This document shows positions 26,391 through 35,018 of a stretch of DNA of 64,000 nucleotides, piece by piece; the stretch's first letter is position 1; each line of letters begins with the position of its first letter. The stretch is from positions 124,001 through 188,000 of the forward strand of contig NZ_JAKGSD010000009.1 of the NCBI RefSeq assembly GCF_021654135.1, given 5' to 3'. Source of the DNA: Amycolatopsis tucumanensis. Lineage in GTDB: Bacteria; Actinomycetota; Actinomycetes; Mycobacteriales; Pseudonocardiaceae. The notes below the pieces were generated by a model that saw only the letters and a list, made by a program, of their open reading frames with translations, made no database searches and was not told the DNA's origin. A program made the position numbers and the translations under genes.

Positions 26391-28073
26391 CTACCTCGAC
26401 AAGAGCAACAACGCCGCGGGCGAGACGGTCACCACGAGACCGACCAGCACCGCGAGCACCGTGGTCTGGATGTCGTCCGCGCGGCGGATGCGCCGCACGA
26501 TCCACACCAGCCCGACGATCACGACCAGCGCGGCGATCAGCGCGGCGGCCGGGATCTGGCCCCACAGCCAGTTGAAGCCCAGCCACACGGCCGCGCCGCC
26601 GACCACGCCACCGGCCAGCTGGCCGGCCATCGACAGCCACTGCTTGGCCGGCGAGGGCTCCGGCTCCCGCTTCTTCGCGCGGGCGGGCTCGTCGGCGTCC
26701 GCCGCGGGCTCGTCGTCGTAGTCGTAGGGCTGCTCGGCGGCCTCCTCGGCGGGGCCGAAGTCGCCGAACTCGTCGACGTCGTCGTCATCGTCGGCGAACG
26801 GGTCGTGGAACCCGGTGGCCTCGAGCGCCTCGCCGGGGTCGTCCTGCGGCGGACGGCCGGGCGCGAACGGGGCGTGGAACCCGGTGGGCTCGTCGGCGTC
26901 CGGCGCGTCCCGCACCGGCGGCATCAGGCCGACCTCGGTCTCCTCCTCCGCCGGGGTCTCGTCCCGGCCGCGGCGCCAGCGCTGCAGCCCCGCGGGCGGC
27001 GCGGACAGCCCGGCGGGCGGCGCGTCCGGGGCGGGCTCCTCGGCCGGCTTGACCTCGCCGACCGGCTCGAACTGCTCCGTGCTCGGGTCCGGCGGCGGGG
27101 TGACCCGCGCCGGGGCGCGGCGCGGACGGCGCGGCGGCGGGAACGTGCCGGTGGCGCGGCCCCCGGCAGGCGGCGCGTCCGGGTCGACCGGGGCGTCGAG
27201 ACCGTCCAGGCGGGCGGCCAGCCCGGTGCTGGTCTCCTCGCCCGGCGGACGGCGGCGCAGCGGCGGCGGCACGGCCTCCGCGGGCGGCACGGGCAGCGCG
27301 CCGGACTCCTGCGGGGGCAGCGGCAACGCCCCCGACTCCTGGGGCGGGCGGCGCACGAAACCGGAGTCCTGCGGGTGCGGTCGCCGCAGCGGCATCGAGT
27401 CCTGCGGCGGGGGCGGCAGCGCGCCGGTGTTCGGGCGCGCGAACCCGCCCGAGTCCTGCTGACCGCGGCGCGGCGGGGCGCCTGGGGGCTCCGGGGTGAC
27501 CGGCCGCGGCAGGGCGGCCGAGCTCTGCTGACCAGGCGGAACGGGCGGACCAGGCGGAACGGGCTGACCGGGGGCGGGCGGCTCGGGCGTCACCGGCCGC
27601 GGCAGGGCCGCGGAGCTCTGTTGTCCGGGCGGCACGGGCTGCCCGGGGTTCTCCGGCAGGACCGGTCGCGGCATCGCCGCGGAACTCTGCTGGCCGGGCG
27701 GGACGGGCGGCGCGGGCGGACCGGCGTGACCAGGCGGAACCTGCTGACCGGGCGGCGCAGGCGGGCCCTGTTCGGGACGGCGGAACCCGCCCGAGTCCTG
27801 ACGGCCGGGCGAGTCGGGCATGGCGCGACGGCCGCCGTTGCGCCCTGGCTGAGCACCGTTGGGCGCCGCGCCGTTGGCGCGGACCCGGTCGATGATCGCC
27901 TGCGGGCCGGTCTCCGTCGGGTCCTGGGCGCGGCGGGGGCCCTCGTTCTCCTCCGGCGCATCGTCGTCGGCCGCACGCCGGCGGCGCCGCCTGCCCTCGA
28001 TGTTGCCGCCGTGCAGGGCGAGCAACTCGGCGACGGTCTTCTGCGAGCGATCTTCTCGGCTCTCTCGGCTCAT
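26391..28073 (-). CDS. Proline-rich membrane protein, Rv0497-like
   Basis: The 560-residue product has a conserved-looking N-terminus (SRESREDRSQKTVAELLALH), a very long Pro/Gln/Ser-rich low-complexity segment (residues about 70-440), an acidic patch (FADDDDDVDEFGDF) and three C-terminal helices starting near KQWLSMAGQLAGGVVGG. A block VPPGQQSSAALPRPV occurs three times. The mycobacterial counterpart is much shorter, so the linker has expanded here. The likely topology is a long cytoplasmic disordered tail on a small membrane domain. The function is unknown. Confidence 0.82.
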   Translation of the reverse strand: MSRESREDRSQKTVAELLALHGGNIEGRRRRRRAADDDAPEENEGPRRAQDPTETGPQAIIDRVRANGAAPNGAQPGRNGGRRAMPDSPGRQDSGGFRRPEQGPPAPPGQQVPPGHAGPPAPPVPPGQQSSAAMPRPVLPENPGQPVPPGQQSSAALPRPVTPEPPAPGQPVPPGPPVPPGQQSSAALPRPVTPEPPGAPPRRGQQDSGGFARPNTGALPPPPQDSMPLRRPHPQDSGFVRRPPQESGALPLPPQESGALPVPPAEAVPPPLRRRPPGEETSTGLAARLDGLDAPVDPDAPPAGGRATGTFPPPRRPRRAPARVTPPPDPSTEQFEPVGEVKPAEEPAPDAPPAGLSAPPAGLQRWRRGRDETPAEEETEVGLMPPVRDAPDADEPTGFHAPFAPGRPPQDDPGEALEATGFHDPFADDDDDVDEFGDFGPAEEAAEQPYDYDDEPAADADEPARAKKREPEPSPAKQWLSMAGQLAGGVVGGAAVWLGFNWLWGQIPAAALIAALVVIVGLVWIVRRIRRADDIQTTVLAVLVGLVVTVSPAALLLLSR

Positions 28074-28161
28074 CGTGTCATCCCAAACAGCGCGTAGGGC
28101 CACAAGACGCGGGCTCGTGTACCGCACACGCCCACCACCGCCTTACGCATCCTTCCGCCTT

Positions 28162-29169
28162 TCACCGTGCCTGATCGAGCTCACCGAGGTCCAGCCGGTT
28201 GCTGTCACCGGTGGTTCTGCCGCGGCGAACAGTCGCCTCGTCACCGTTGGAGTGATCAAGTCGCCGCAGGATGACGCCCTCTCGCAGCGCCCAGGGACAG
28301 ATCTCCAGTTCTTCCAGCGACAGCGCCCGCATCGCGGCCTGCGCCACCAGCGCCCCACCGGCCAGCTGGTGTGCGCGGCTCGCGCTGACCCCTTCCAGTT
28401 CGGCGAGGTCGGCCGCCTCCATCCGGGAGATGAACGCGATGAGCTGCCGCAGTGCGGTCTGGGACAGGGTACGGCGTACCCGCGGACCGGCTGCGGAGGG
28501 AGCCGCCCCGGTCAGCCTGGCCAGGGACCGGAAGGTCTTCGAGGTGGCCACCACGCGGTCCGGCACACCGAGCTTGGCGACCCGCTTCGCCAGCGGCGCC
28601 AGCTGGTCCTCCAGCCACGCCGACGTCGAGACCAGCTCGGACCGGGTCGGCGGGTCGTGGGCGAACCGGGTGCGGGTGATGCGGCCCGCGCCGAGCGGCA
28701 GCGACTCCGCGAGCGCCGGCTCCTCGTCGATCCCCATCGCGACTTCCAGCGAACCGCCCCCGATGTCGAGCACCAGCAACTGACCGGCCGACCAGCCGAA
28801 CCACCGGCGCACCGCGAGGAAAGTCAACCGCGCTTCGTCAACACCGGACAGCACGTTCAGCTCGACACCGGTCTCGTCCGCGACCTTCCGCAGCACGTCG
28901 GAGCTGTTGTCGGCCTCGCGCACCGCCGAGGTGGCGAACGCCATCAGCTCCTCGCACCCGAGCTTGGCCGCGGAGACCTTCGCGTTCTCGATGGCCTCGA
29001 CCAGCGCCTGCGCGCCCTGCTTGGAGAGGTGGTTGTTCTTGGTGATCTGCTCGGCCAGCCGCAGCACGGTCTTCTCGGAGTGCATCGGCGTCGGGTGGGC
29101 GCCACGGTGCGCGTCCACCACGAGCAGGTGGACGGTGTTGGAACCGACGTCGAGGACCCCTAGGCGCAC
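28162..29169 (-). CDS. ppx: Exopolyphosphatase / pppGpp phosphohydrolase (Ppx/GppA family)
   Basis: The 335-residue product begins VRLGVLDVGSNTVHLLVVDA (first phosphate-binding loop) and has SAVREADNSSDVL, LVLDIGGGSLEVAMG (second loop) and a C-terminal extension. It is the short Ppx type found in actinobacteria, which removes phosphate from short-chain polyphosphate or pppGpp. GTG 29169 is the start. It follows the regX3-senX3 phosphate sensors at a distance of 66 bp on the same strand, which suits a role in phosphate control. Confidence 0.92.
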   Translation of the reverse strand: MRLGVLDVGSNTVHLLVVDAHRGAHPTPMHSEKTVLRLAEQITKNNHLSKQGAQALVEAIENAKVSAAKLGCEELMAFATSAVREADNSSDVLRKVADETGVELNVLSGVDEARLTFLAVRRWFGWSAGQLLVLDIGGGSLEVAMGIDEEPALAESLPLGAGRITRTRFAHDPPTRSELVSTSAWLEDQLAPLAKRVAKLGVPDRVVATSKTFRSLARLTGAAPSAAGPRVRRTLSQTALRQLIAFISRMEAADLAELEGVSASRAHQLAGGALVAQAAMRALSLEELEICPWALREGVILRRLDHSNGDEATVRRGRTTGDSNRLDLGELDQAR

Positions 29170-29235
29170 AAAGCCCTACGGTACCGGTCCGCACCGTGTG
29201 CGGCCGCAAAGTGCCGGATAGGCCACCTCTGCTTG

Positions 29236-29925
29236 TCAGGACTCGAACTTGTACCCCAGGCCGCGGACGGTGACCAGGTGCCGCGGCGAGCCCGGGTCCG
29301 GCTCGATCTTCGACCGCAGGCGCTTGACGTGGACGTCCAGCGTCTTGGTGTCGCCGACGTAGTCCGCGCCCCACACCCGGTCGATCAGCTGACCGCGGGT
29401 GAGCACCCGGCCGACGTTGCGCAGCAGGTACTCGAGCAGGTCGAACTCCTTGAGCGGCAGCGACACCTCGCCGCCGTCGACGGTGACCACGTGCCGTTCC
29501 ACGTCCATCCGCACCGGGCCGGCGGCGAGCACCAGCGGCGCCAGCTCGCCCTCGCCACCGGTCTCGCCGCCGCGGCGGAGCACCGCGCGGATGCGGGCGA
29601 TCAGCTCGCGTGCCGAGTACGGCTTGGTCACGTAGTCGTCCGCGCCCAGCTCCAGGCCCACGACCTTGTCGATCTCGCTGTCCCGCGCGGTCACCATGAT
29701 CACCGGCACCGCCGAGCGCTGCCGCAGCTGCTTGCACACGTCGGTGCCGCTCATGCCGGGCAGCATCAGGTCGAGCAGGACGATGTCGGCGCCGTTGCGG
29801 TCGAACTCGTCCAGGGCCTGCTGGCCGTTGGTGGCGACCGCGGCCGTGAACCCCTCCTTGCGCAACAGGAAGGCCAACGGGTCGGCGAAGGACTCCTCGT
29901 CCTCGACGATGAGCACTCTCGTCAC
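29236..29925 (-). CDS. regX3: Two-component response regulator RegX3 (OmpR/PhoB type)
   Basis: The 229-residue product has a receiver domain with phospho-acceptor D52 (VLLDLMLPGMSG), K102 region VTKPYSARELIARI and a winged-helix DNA-binding domain (LPLKEFDLLEYLLRNVGRVLTRGQLIDRVWG...VHVKRLRSKIEPD). It is the phosphate-starvation regulator of mycobacteria and relatives. GTG 29925 shares one base with the senX3 stop (TAGTG), with GGAGG upstream. The order senX3-regX3 and neighbours ppx and gpmA match M. tuberculosis. Confidence 0.95.
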   Translation of the reverse strand: MTRVLIVEDEESFADPLAFLLRKEGFTAAVATNGQQALDEFDRNGADIVLLDLMLPGMSGTDVCKQLRQRSAVPVIMVTARDSEIDKVVGLELGADDYVTKPYSARELIARIRAVLRRGGETGGEGELAPLVLAAGPVRMDVERHVVTVDGGEVSLPLKEFDLLEYLLRNVGRVLTRGQLIDRVWGADYVGDTKTLDVHVKRLRSKIEPDPGSPRHLVTVRGLGYKFES

Positions 29926-31145
29926 TACTTTCCTCCCTGGTTCCGGCCGTCCTTGGCGGCGGTCACGACGAGCCGCGACAGCTGCGCGGGGGTCTGGTCG
30001 TCCGGGGCCGCGGGGGTTCCGTCCCCGTTGCGCCCGGACTGGTGCATCGGGATCCGCAGCGTGAACGTCGATCCCGTGCCCGGCATGCTCCACAGCTTGA
30101 CCTCGCCGCCGTGGTTGGCGGCGACGTGCTTGACGATGGCCAGCCCGAGGCCGGTGCCACCGGTGGCGCGCGAGCGCGCCTTGTCCGCGCGGTAGAAGCG
30201 TTCGAAGACGCGCTGCTGGTCCTCCTCGGCGATGCCGATGCCGCGGTCGGTGACCGCGATCTCGACCATGCCGCCGGACAGGCGCCTGCTGATCGACACC
30301 GGGCTGCCCTGCGGCGAGTAGTTCACGGCGTTGTCGAGCAGGTTCGACAACGCCGTGACCAGCAGCGTCCGGTCGCCCTCGACGAGCAGGCCGCTCGGCT
30401 CGTCGGTGGTGATCTCGATTTCGCGGGACTCCGCGGACAGGCGGGTGCGGCCCAGCGCCTCCCGCACGACGGCGTCCACCTCGACCACGTTCAGGTCGGG
30501 CAGCCGCTCGGCGCCCTGCAGCCGGGACAGCGCGATGAGCTCGCTCACGAGCGTGCCCAGCCGGGTCGACTCGTGCAGGATCTTGCCGCCGAAGCGGCGC
30601 ACCTCCTCCACGTCGTCCGCCGCGTCCAGCACCGCCTCCGCGAGCAGCGCGATCGCGCCGACCGGGGTCTTCAGCTCGTGGCTGACGTTCGCGACGAAGT
30701 CCCGCCGGACGGCCTCCAGCCGGGCGGCCTCGGAGTGGTCGACCGCCTCGACGACGGTGAACCCCTCGCCGAGCGGGCGGATCTCGGCGACCACGGCCTC
30801 CGGCTGGCGGCCGCGGGCCTCCAGCGGCGACAGGTCGATCTCCATCGGGTCGCCGGTCTCCTCGACCTGCTCGGCCGCGACCCGCGCGCGCGGGTCGGCG
30901 CGATTGGCCTGGACCAGTCCGAGCGCCTCGGCGCGGCGGTTGAACAGCACCAGGTCGCCGAAGCGGTTCAGCACCAGGATCCCGTTGTTGGACGAGCGCA
31001 CCAGCCTGAGCAGCAGTTCGGCGACGGTGGGGCCGGACGGCCGCCGCTGGGCCCGCCTGCGCTTGAGCCGCGGAACGAGGAGACCGGCGATCAGGCCGAC
31101 CAGCAGACAGCCGACGGCCAGCAGGACCGCACCGGGCGCACTCAC
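29925..31145 (-). CDS. senX3: Sensor histidine kinase SenX3
   Basis: The 406-residue product has one or two N-terminal helices (residues 5-25), a PAS-like segment (about 40-135: NNGILVLNRFGDLVLFNRRAEAL), the H-box FVANVSHELKTPVGA with H156, and an ATPase domain (NLLDNAVNYSPQGS, DRGIGIAEED, GGTGLGLAIVKHVA). It phosphorylates RegX3 in response to phosphate limitation, normally signalled through the Pst transporter and PhoU. GTG 31145 is the start. A PHO-box-like array lies 84-116 bp upstream. Confidence 0.95.
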   Translation of the reverse strand: MSAPGAVLLAVGCLLVGLIAGLLVPRLKRRRAQRRPSGPTVAELLLRLVRSSNNGILVLNRFGDLVLFNRRAEALGLVQANRADPRARVAAEQVEETGDPMEIDLSPLEARGRQPEAVVAEIRPLGEGFTVVEAVDHSEAARLEAVRRDFVANVSHELKTPVGAIALLAEAVLDAADDVEEVRRFGGKILHESTRLGTLVSELIALSRLQGAERLPDLNVVEVDAVVREALGRTRLSAESREIEITTDEPSGLLVEGDRTLLVTALSNLLDNAVNYSPQGSPVSISRRLSGGMVEIAVTDRGIGIAEEDQQRVFERFYRADKARSRATGGTGLGLAIVKHVAANHGGEVKLWSMPGTGSTFTLRIPMHQSGRNGDGTPAAPDDQTPAQLSRLVVTAAKDGRNQGGK

Positions 31146-31228
31146 GGGTGAATCGTAAGCATGGAGGTGGCCGTTTGGCCTAGTACTGGCTGCCTTCTCG
31201 TGATGGCTGTGACACCTTCACAACGCGT

Positions 31229-31261
31229 GTTCGCAACCGGTTCAACCTGCGTTTACTCACC
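31229..31261 (-). promoter_or_regulatory. PHO-box-like array of three 11-bp direct repeats upstream of senX3-regX3
   Basis: Three units of exactly 11 bp are joined without gaps on the plus strand: GTTCGCAACCG (31229-31239), GTTCAACCTGC (31240-31250) and GTTTACTCACC (31251-31261). The actinobacterial PHO box is made of 11-bp direct repeats beginning GTTCA. The array overlaps the last bases of the aldo/keto reductase gene and lies upstream of senX3, so autoregulation by RegX3 is the natural reading. Confidence 0.68.
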
Positions 31262-32143
31262 TCGACCCGGCTCGTGACCATTCACCCCGTCGAGCCGCGC
31301 GAGTTCCTCTTCGGACAGCCGCAGCGACGCCGCCGCGATGTTCTCCTCCAGGTGCCCGACGCTGCCGGTGCCCGGGATGGCGAGCACGTTGGGTCCCTGG
31401 TGGAGGGTCCAGGCGAGGCGGACCTGCGCCGGGCTGACGCCGTGGTCCCGCGCGACCGCGGTGACGGTCTCGTCCTCCGCGCCGCTGGCGATGGCGAAGA
31501 ACGGGACGAACGCGACCTTCTGGTCGGCGCACAGGCGGACGAAGTCGTCGTCCTCACGCCGGGCGGTGAGGCCGTACTGGTTCTGCACGCACACCACCGG
31601 CGCGATGGCCTGGGCCTCGGCGAGGTGCTCCGGGCCGACGTTGGAGATGCCCAGGTGCCGGATCAGGCCCTCCTGCCGGAGTTCGGCGAGCGCGCCGAAC
31701 CGGTCGGCGAGCGAGCCGGCGCCGCGGTCCAGGGTGCTGCCGATGCGCAGGTTGACGACGTCGAGGTGGTCCCGGCCGAGCTGCCGGATGTTCTCCTCCA
31801 CCTGCAGCCGCAGCTGCTCCGGGGTCGCCTCCGGCAGGAACGAGCCGTCGGGCCCGCGGCCGGGGCCGACCTTGGTGGTGATCACCAGGTCGTCCGGGTA
31901 GGGGTTGAGCGCGGTGCTGATCAGCTCGTTGGCCGAGCGCAGCGGGGAGAAGTAGAAGGCGGCGGTGTCGATGTGGTTGACGCCCAGTTCGACGGCCCGG
32001 CGCAGGACGGCGATGGCCTGGTCGCGGTCGAGCTTCCCGCCGCCGGAGATGGCCAGCCGCATGGCGCCGTAGCCCATGCGGTTCACGGTGAGGTCGCCGA
32101 GCTGCCAGGTGCCTGCCGCGCCGGCGTTGATCGTTTCGGTCAT
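31253..32143 (-). CDS. Aldo/keto reductase
   Basis: The 296-residue product has the AKR fold motifs: GYGAMRLAISGGGKLDRDQAI, GVNHIDTAAFYFSP (catalytic Asp and Tyr), VITTKVGPGR (catalytic Lys), RHLGISNV and VLAIPGTGSVGHLEENI for NADPH binding. The substrate is unknown. ATG 32143 (MTETINAGAAG) is the start. It is divergent from an HTH regulator whose gene begins 68 bp away, which may control it. Confidence 0.9.
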   Translation of the reverse strand: MTETINAGAAGTWQLGDLTVNRMGYGAMRLAISGGGKLDRDQAIAVLRRAVELGVNHIDTAAFYFSPLRSANELISTALNPYPDDLVITTKVGPGRGPDGSFLPEATPEQLRLQVEENIRQLGRDHLDVVNLRIGSTLDRGAGSLADRFGALAELRQEGLIRHLGISNVGPEHLAEAQAIAPVVCVQNQYGLTARREDDDFVRLCADQKVAFVPFFAIASGAEDETVTAVARDHGVSPAQVRLAWTLHQGPNVLAIPGTGSVGHLEENIAAASLRLSEEELARLDGVNGHEPGRGE

Positions 32144-32184
32144 GGCTCCAGGTTGGTCCGGCGCTCGCGGACGCGCCGCCGCTT

Positions 32185-32198
32185 GGCAACTTGCTGCC
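32185..32198. promoter_or_regulatory. Imperfect palindrome in the reductase/regulator divergent region
   Basis: GGCAACTTGCTGCC matches its own reverse complement at 10 of 14 positions and sits midway in the 67-bp gap between the divergent aldo/keto reductase and HTH genes. It could be an operator for the HTH protein. The evidence is position and partial symmetry only. Confidence 0.35.
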
Positions 32199-32210
32199 AC
32201 ACTGGTTGTC

Positions 32211-32840
32211 ATGGACGTGCTGGTGCGGGGTGAGGCCGAGTTGTTCGCGCGGACGGCCCACCTGTTCGCGTCGGCCCAGGAGATCTTCTGCGCCGCGAAC
32301 GACCTGCACACGTGGGCGGCGGCGCACCAGGTGCCGCACAGCAGGCAGCAGGACATGACCGGCCGGACCGTGCGGAAGCTGTACCGCCCGGCGTCGCTAC
32401 TGCAGCCGGGCGGGGTGGCGCACCTGCGCGAGCGGGAGCGGCTGGGCGCGAAGATCCGGATCACGCTGGACGAGATCAACGAGACGATCGTGCTGGACCG
32501 GAAGGTGGCGATCCTGGCAGGCGACGCGGCGAGCGGCGAGCGCGGCTACACGGTCGTCACCAGCCCCGACGTGATCGGCAGCGTGACGAGCCTGTTCAAC
32601 GCGGCCTGGCGGGCGGGCACTGAGCTGGCGATCTACGAGACGGAGTTCGCCGAGGTCAGGGCGCTGGCGCCGCGGATACTCGACGAGCTCGCCGCGGGCA
32701 GCAAGGACGAGACGGCCGCGCGGGCGCTGGGCCTGAGCGTGCGCACCTACCGGAGGCGGGTGGCGGAGCTGATGGACGCGCTGGGCGCGACGTCCCGTTT
32801 CCAGGCCGGGGTGCGGGCCCGGCAGCTAGGACTGGTCTAG
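32211..32840 (+). CDS. Helix-turn-helix transcriptional regulator
   Basis: The 209-residue product has a C-terminal LuxR-like HTH (residues about 160-205: LAAGSKDETAARALGLSVRTYRRRVAELMDALGATSRFQAGVRARQLGLV) and an N-terminal domain that resembles the sensory or PLD-like part of TrmB-type regulators (YRPASLLQPGGVAHLRERERLGAKIRI). It probably regulates the divergent aldo/keto reductase. ATG 32211 has no ribosome binding site, so the message may be leaderless. Its 3' end overlaps the convergent TetR gene by 15 bp. Confidence 0.85.
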   Translation: MDVLVRGEAELFARTAHLFASAQEIFCAANDLHTWAAAHQVPHSRQQDMTGRTVRKLYRPASLLQPGGVAHLRERERLGAKIRITLDEINETIVLDRKVAILAGDAASGERGYTVVTSPDVIGSVTSLFNAAWRAGTELAIYETEFAEVRALAPRILDELAAGSKDETAARALGLSVRTYRRRVAELMDALGATSRFQAGVRARQLGLV

Positions 32841-33425
32841 CGCGTCGAGGTGGGTCCGCAGCGCCGACAGCGCCTCGGCGGGCGACCACAGGTCCGGGTG
32901 CAGGACCCCGTTCAGGCTCAGGCCGTCGATCAGCGCCGTGAGCCGCCGCACCTCGGTGTCCGGATCGTCGAGGTCCAGCGCGGCGAGGACGCGCCCGACC
33001 AGCGCCCGCGTCCCGGACGCCGCCTCGCGTGCCAGGTCCGCCAGCCGCTCGTCGGTGCGTGAGGCGACGGCGAACTCGAGGAACACGGTCACCTCGGCCC
33101 GCCGGACGTCGTCGAGCGGCAGCAGTTCGGCCAGCAGTTCGGTGCGCGCCGCCCGGCGCTCGGCCGGGGACAGCCCGCCGACGTCGCCGAGGGCTTCGAC
33201 CTTCTCGGTCAGCCGGGCGGACACCCGGTCGATGACGGTCCGCATCGCGAAGCGCATCAGCTCGGCCTGGCCGTCGAAGTAGTGCCGGACGGAGCCGACG
33301 TTCAGGCCGGCTTCGGCCGCCACCGTCCGCAGCGACACCCGGTGCAGCCCCTCGCGCACGGCCAGCCGGAACAGCGCGTCGGCCACTTCCGCCCGCCTGC
33401 TCTCCGGGTCCACGATCTTCGGCAC
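32826..33425 (-). CDS. TetR/AcrR family transcriptional regulator
   Basis: The 199-residue product has the TetR HTH at the N-terminus (RRAEVADALFRLAVREGLHRVSLRTVAAEAGLNVGSVRHYFDGQAEL) and a helical ligand-binding C-terminus. It is divergent from the gene for a 59-residue membrane protein, and a near-perfect palindrome 11 bp before its start probably binds it. The ligand is unknown. Confidence 0.92.
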   Translation of the reverse strand: MPKIVDPESRRAEVADALFRLAVREGLHRVSLRTVAAEAGLNVGSVRHYFDGQAELMRFAMRTVIDRVSARLTEKVEALGDVGGLSPAERRAARTELLAELLPLDDVRRAEVTVFLEFAVASRTDERLADLAREAASGTRALVGRVLAALDLDDPDTEVRRLTALIDGLSLNGVLHPDLWSPAEALSALRTHLDALDQS

Positions 33426-33435
33426 CTGGCCTTTG

Positions 33436-33451
33436 TATCACAGGTGTGCTA
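33436..33451. promoter_or_regulatory. Probable TetR operator
   Basis: TATCACAGGTGTGCTA is a 16-bp inverted repeat with 7 of 8 pairs matching, located between the divergent TetR and small membrane-protein genes. A partial copy (TATCACAG) follows at 33461. Overlap with a possible TTGTAT -35 box (33434-33439) suggests repression of the membrane-protein gene. Confidence 0.65.
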
Positions 33452-33492
33452 ACTTCTATTTATCACAGTTGGGATATAAAGGAGGGGTGGCT

Positions 33493-33672
33493 GTGGAAAC
33501 CGTGCTCACCGTGCTACTGGTCCGGTTCGCGTTGATCGCGGCCGTGGTCGTGGCGCTCGCGCTCGTCGTCCTCGCGGTCGTGCTCGTGCTGCACCGGCGC
33601 GGCAAGGGCGATCAGGCACGCCGGGTGGCGCGAACGGCGGCCGAGTTCGCCCAGCGCCGGATCGGGCGCTGA
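33493..33672 (+). CDS. Small single-helix membrane protein, 59 residues
   Basis: The product is one long hydrophobic helix (VLLVRFALIAAVVVALALVV and on, residues about 7-35) followed by a basic cytoplasmic tail (HRRGKGDQARRVARTAAEFAQRR). AAAGGAGG at 33478-33485 places the start at GTG 33493, 7 bp away; GTG 33487 is too close. It is divergent from the TetR gene. No family is recognised. It ends at a strong bidirectional terminator. Confidence 0.7.
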   Translation: METVLTVLLVRFALIAAVVVALALVVLAVVLVLHRRGKGDQARRVARTAAEFAQRRIGR

Positions 33673-33678
33673 ACGCGA

Positions 33679-33710
33679 AAACGCCGGCTCCTCCAGGGGA
33701 GCCGGCGTTT
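33679..33710. terminator. Bidirectional terminator hairpin
   Basis: A perfect 13-bp stem (AAACGCCGGCTCC / GGAGCCGGCGTTT) with a 6-nt loop lies between the convergent membrane-protein gene and gpmA. The A/T ends of the stem supply a short U run in both directions. Confidence 0.85.
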
Positions 33711-33723
33711 CGGCGGACTGGCG

Positions 33724-34464
33724 TCAGCGGCCCTGGTTGGCGACCGCGGCGGCGGCCTCGGCCGCGGCCTCCGGGTCGAGGTAGGTGCCGCCCGGGTTGA
33801 CCGGCTTCAGGTTCTCGTCCAGGTCGTAGCGCAGCGGGATCCCGGTCGGGATGTTCAGGCCCGCGATAGCGTCGTCGGAAATGCCGTCCAGGTGCTTGAC
33901 CAGGGCGCGCAGCGAGTTGCCGTGCGCGGCGACCAGCACCGTCTTGCCCGCGCGCAGGTCCGGCACGATCGCCGAGTCCCAGTACGGCAGCAGCCGCGCG
34001 ACGACGTCCTTCAGGCACTCCGTCAGCGGCGCCTCCGGGCCGTAGCGGACGTCGGTGTCCTGGCTGAACTCGCTGCCGCGCTCGATCGGCGGCGGCGGCA
34101 CGTCGTAGGAGCGGCGCCAGAGCATGAACTGCTCCTCGCCGAACTCGTCCCGGACCTGCTTCTTGTTCTTGCCCTGGAGCGCGCCGTAGTGCCGCTCGTT
34201 GAGGCGCCAGTCGCGGCGCACCGGGATCCAGTGCCGGTCGGCGACGTCGAGCGCGATGTTGGCGGTCGAGATCGCGCGGCGCAGCAGCGACGTGTGGACG
34301 ACGTCGGGCAGCAGCCCGCTCTCCGCGAGCAGCTCGCCGCCCTTGCGGGCCTCCTGCTGCCCGAGCTCGGACAGGGGCACGTCGACCCAGCCGGTGAACA
34401 GGTTCTCGGCGTTCCAGGTGCTCTGCCCGTGGCGGAGCAGCACCAGCGTCCCAAGTTCGGCCAT
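33724..34464 (-). CDS. gpmA: 2,3-bisphosphoglycerate-dependent phosphoglycerate mutase
   Basis: This glycolytic enzyme interconverts 3- and 2-phosphoglycerate. The 246-residue product begins [21 protein letters not shown] with the phospho-His H12, and has [14 protein letters not shown], the second catalytic His in [15 protein letters not shown], and the family C-terminus. ATG 34464 gives the usual length. It lies beside senX3-regX3 as in M. tuberculosis (gpm1). Confidence 0.96.
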   Translation of the reverse strand: MAELGTLVLLRHGQSTWNAENLFTGWVDVPLSELGQQEARKGGELLAESGLLPDVVHTSLLRRAISTANIALDVADRHWIPVRRDWRLNERHYGALQGKNKKQVRDEFGEEQFMLWRRSYDVPPPPIERGSEFSQDTDVRYGPEAPLTECLKDVVARLLPYWDSAIVPDLRAGKTVLVAAHGNSLRALVKHLDGISDDAIAGLNIPTGIPLRYDLDENLKPVNPGGTYLDPEAAAEAAAAVANQGR

Positions 34465-35018
34465 ACCCGCTAGCCTGCCAGAACACGGCGAGCGACCGGA
34501 TGACGCCCGGCGCTTTCTACACACAGTGTGTTACCACTCGGTAGAGGTTCGCCCGACCACTCCTTGACCGGTTGAACACCGGCCATGAAAGTGACACTTG
34601 CTGCATACCGTTAACACAGACAGTGAGAATCACTCGAACGGAGTAACCAGTAGTCTTGTGATTACTGGTGGACATCTGACAAGTTGGCTTACGTCCCGCT
34701 CGGCTGGAATTCCACGCACTCCCCAGCCGGACGCGGGGTACGACCGCAGCCTGTCTCCCCCCTGCCGGGCTGCGGCCCCGCCGGCCCCGTTGGCACTCCC
34801 CCTCGCCACCGGGTCCAGATGCGGCGGGAGCGTTCGCGGGGCGGCTTGAGTTCGCGACTCCCCCTCCCTCAAGCCGCTCCGCCCGCTCCTCCTGTTCGCT
34901 CGCTGCGCTCGCTCCCGGAGCGGGCGTTCGCCATCATGTTGGGGGGCGACCCCCCAAACCCCCACGGTGCGAGCTTCTTGCGTTGGCGGGCGCTGGGCGC
35001 GATGGGCTTGGACCAGCG
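34465..35018. other. Long spacer with several hairpins, no gene seen
   Basis: This 554-bp region between gpmA and the YbjN gene holds: a palindromic ACACACAGTGTGT near 34519; an inverted repeat CCAGTAGTC-TTGT-GATTACTGG at 34647-34668; and a TTGGGGGG-CGA-CCCCCCAA hairpin at 34939-34957 within a C-rich stretch. It must hold the gpmA promoter. The A/T-richer part (34560-34690) stands out from its surroundings and could include a small RNA, but no -10/-35 pair with a terminator can be defined. Confidence 0.5.
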
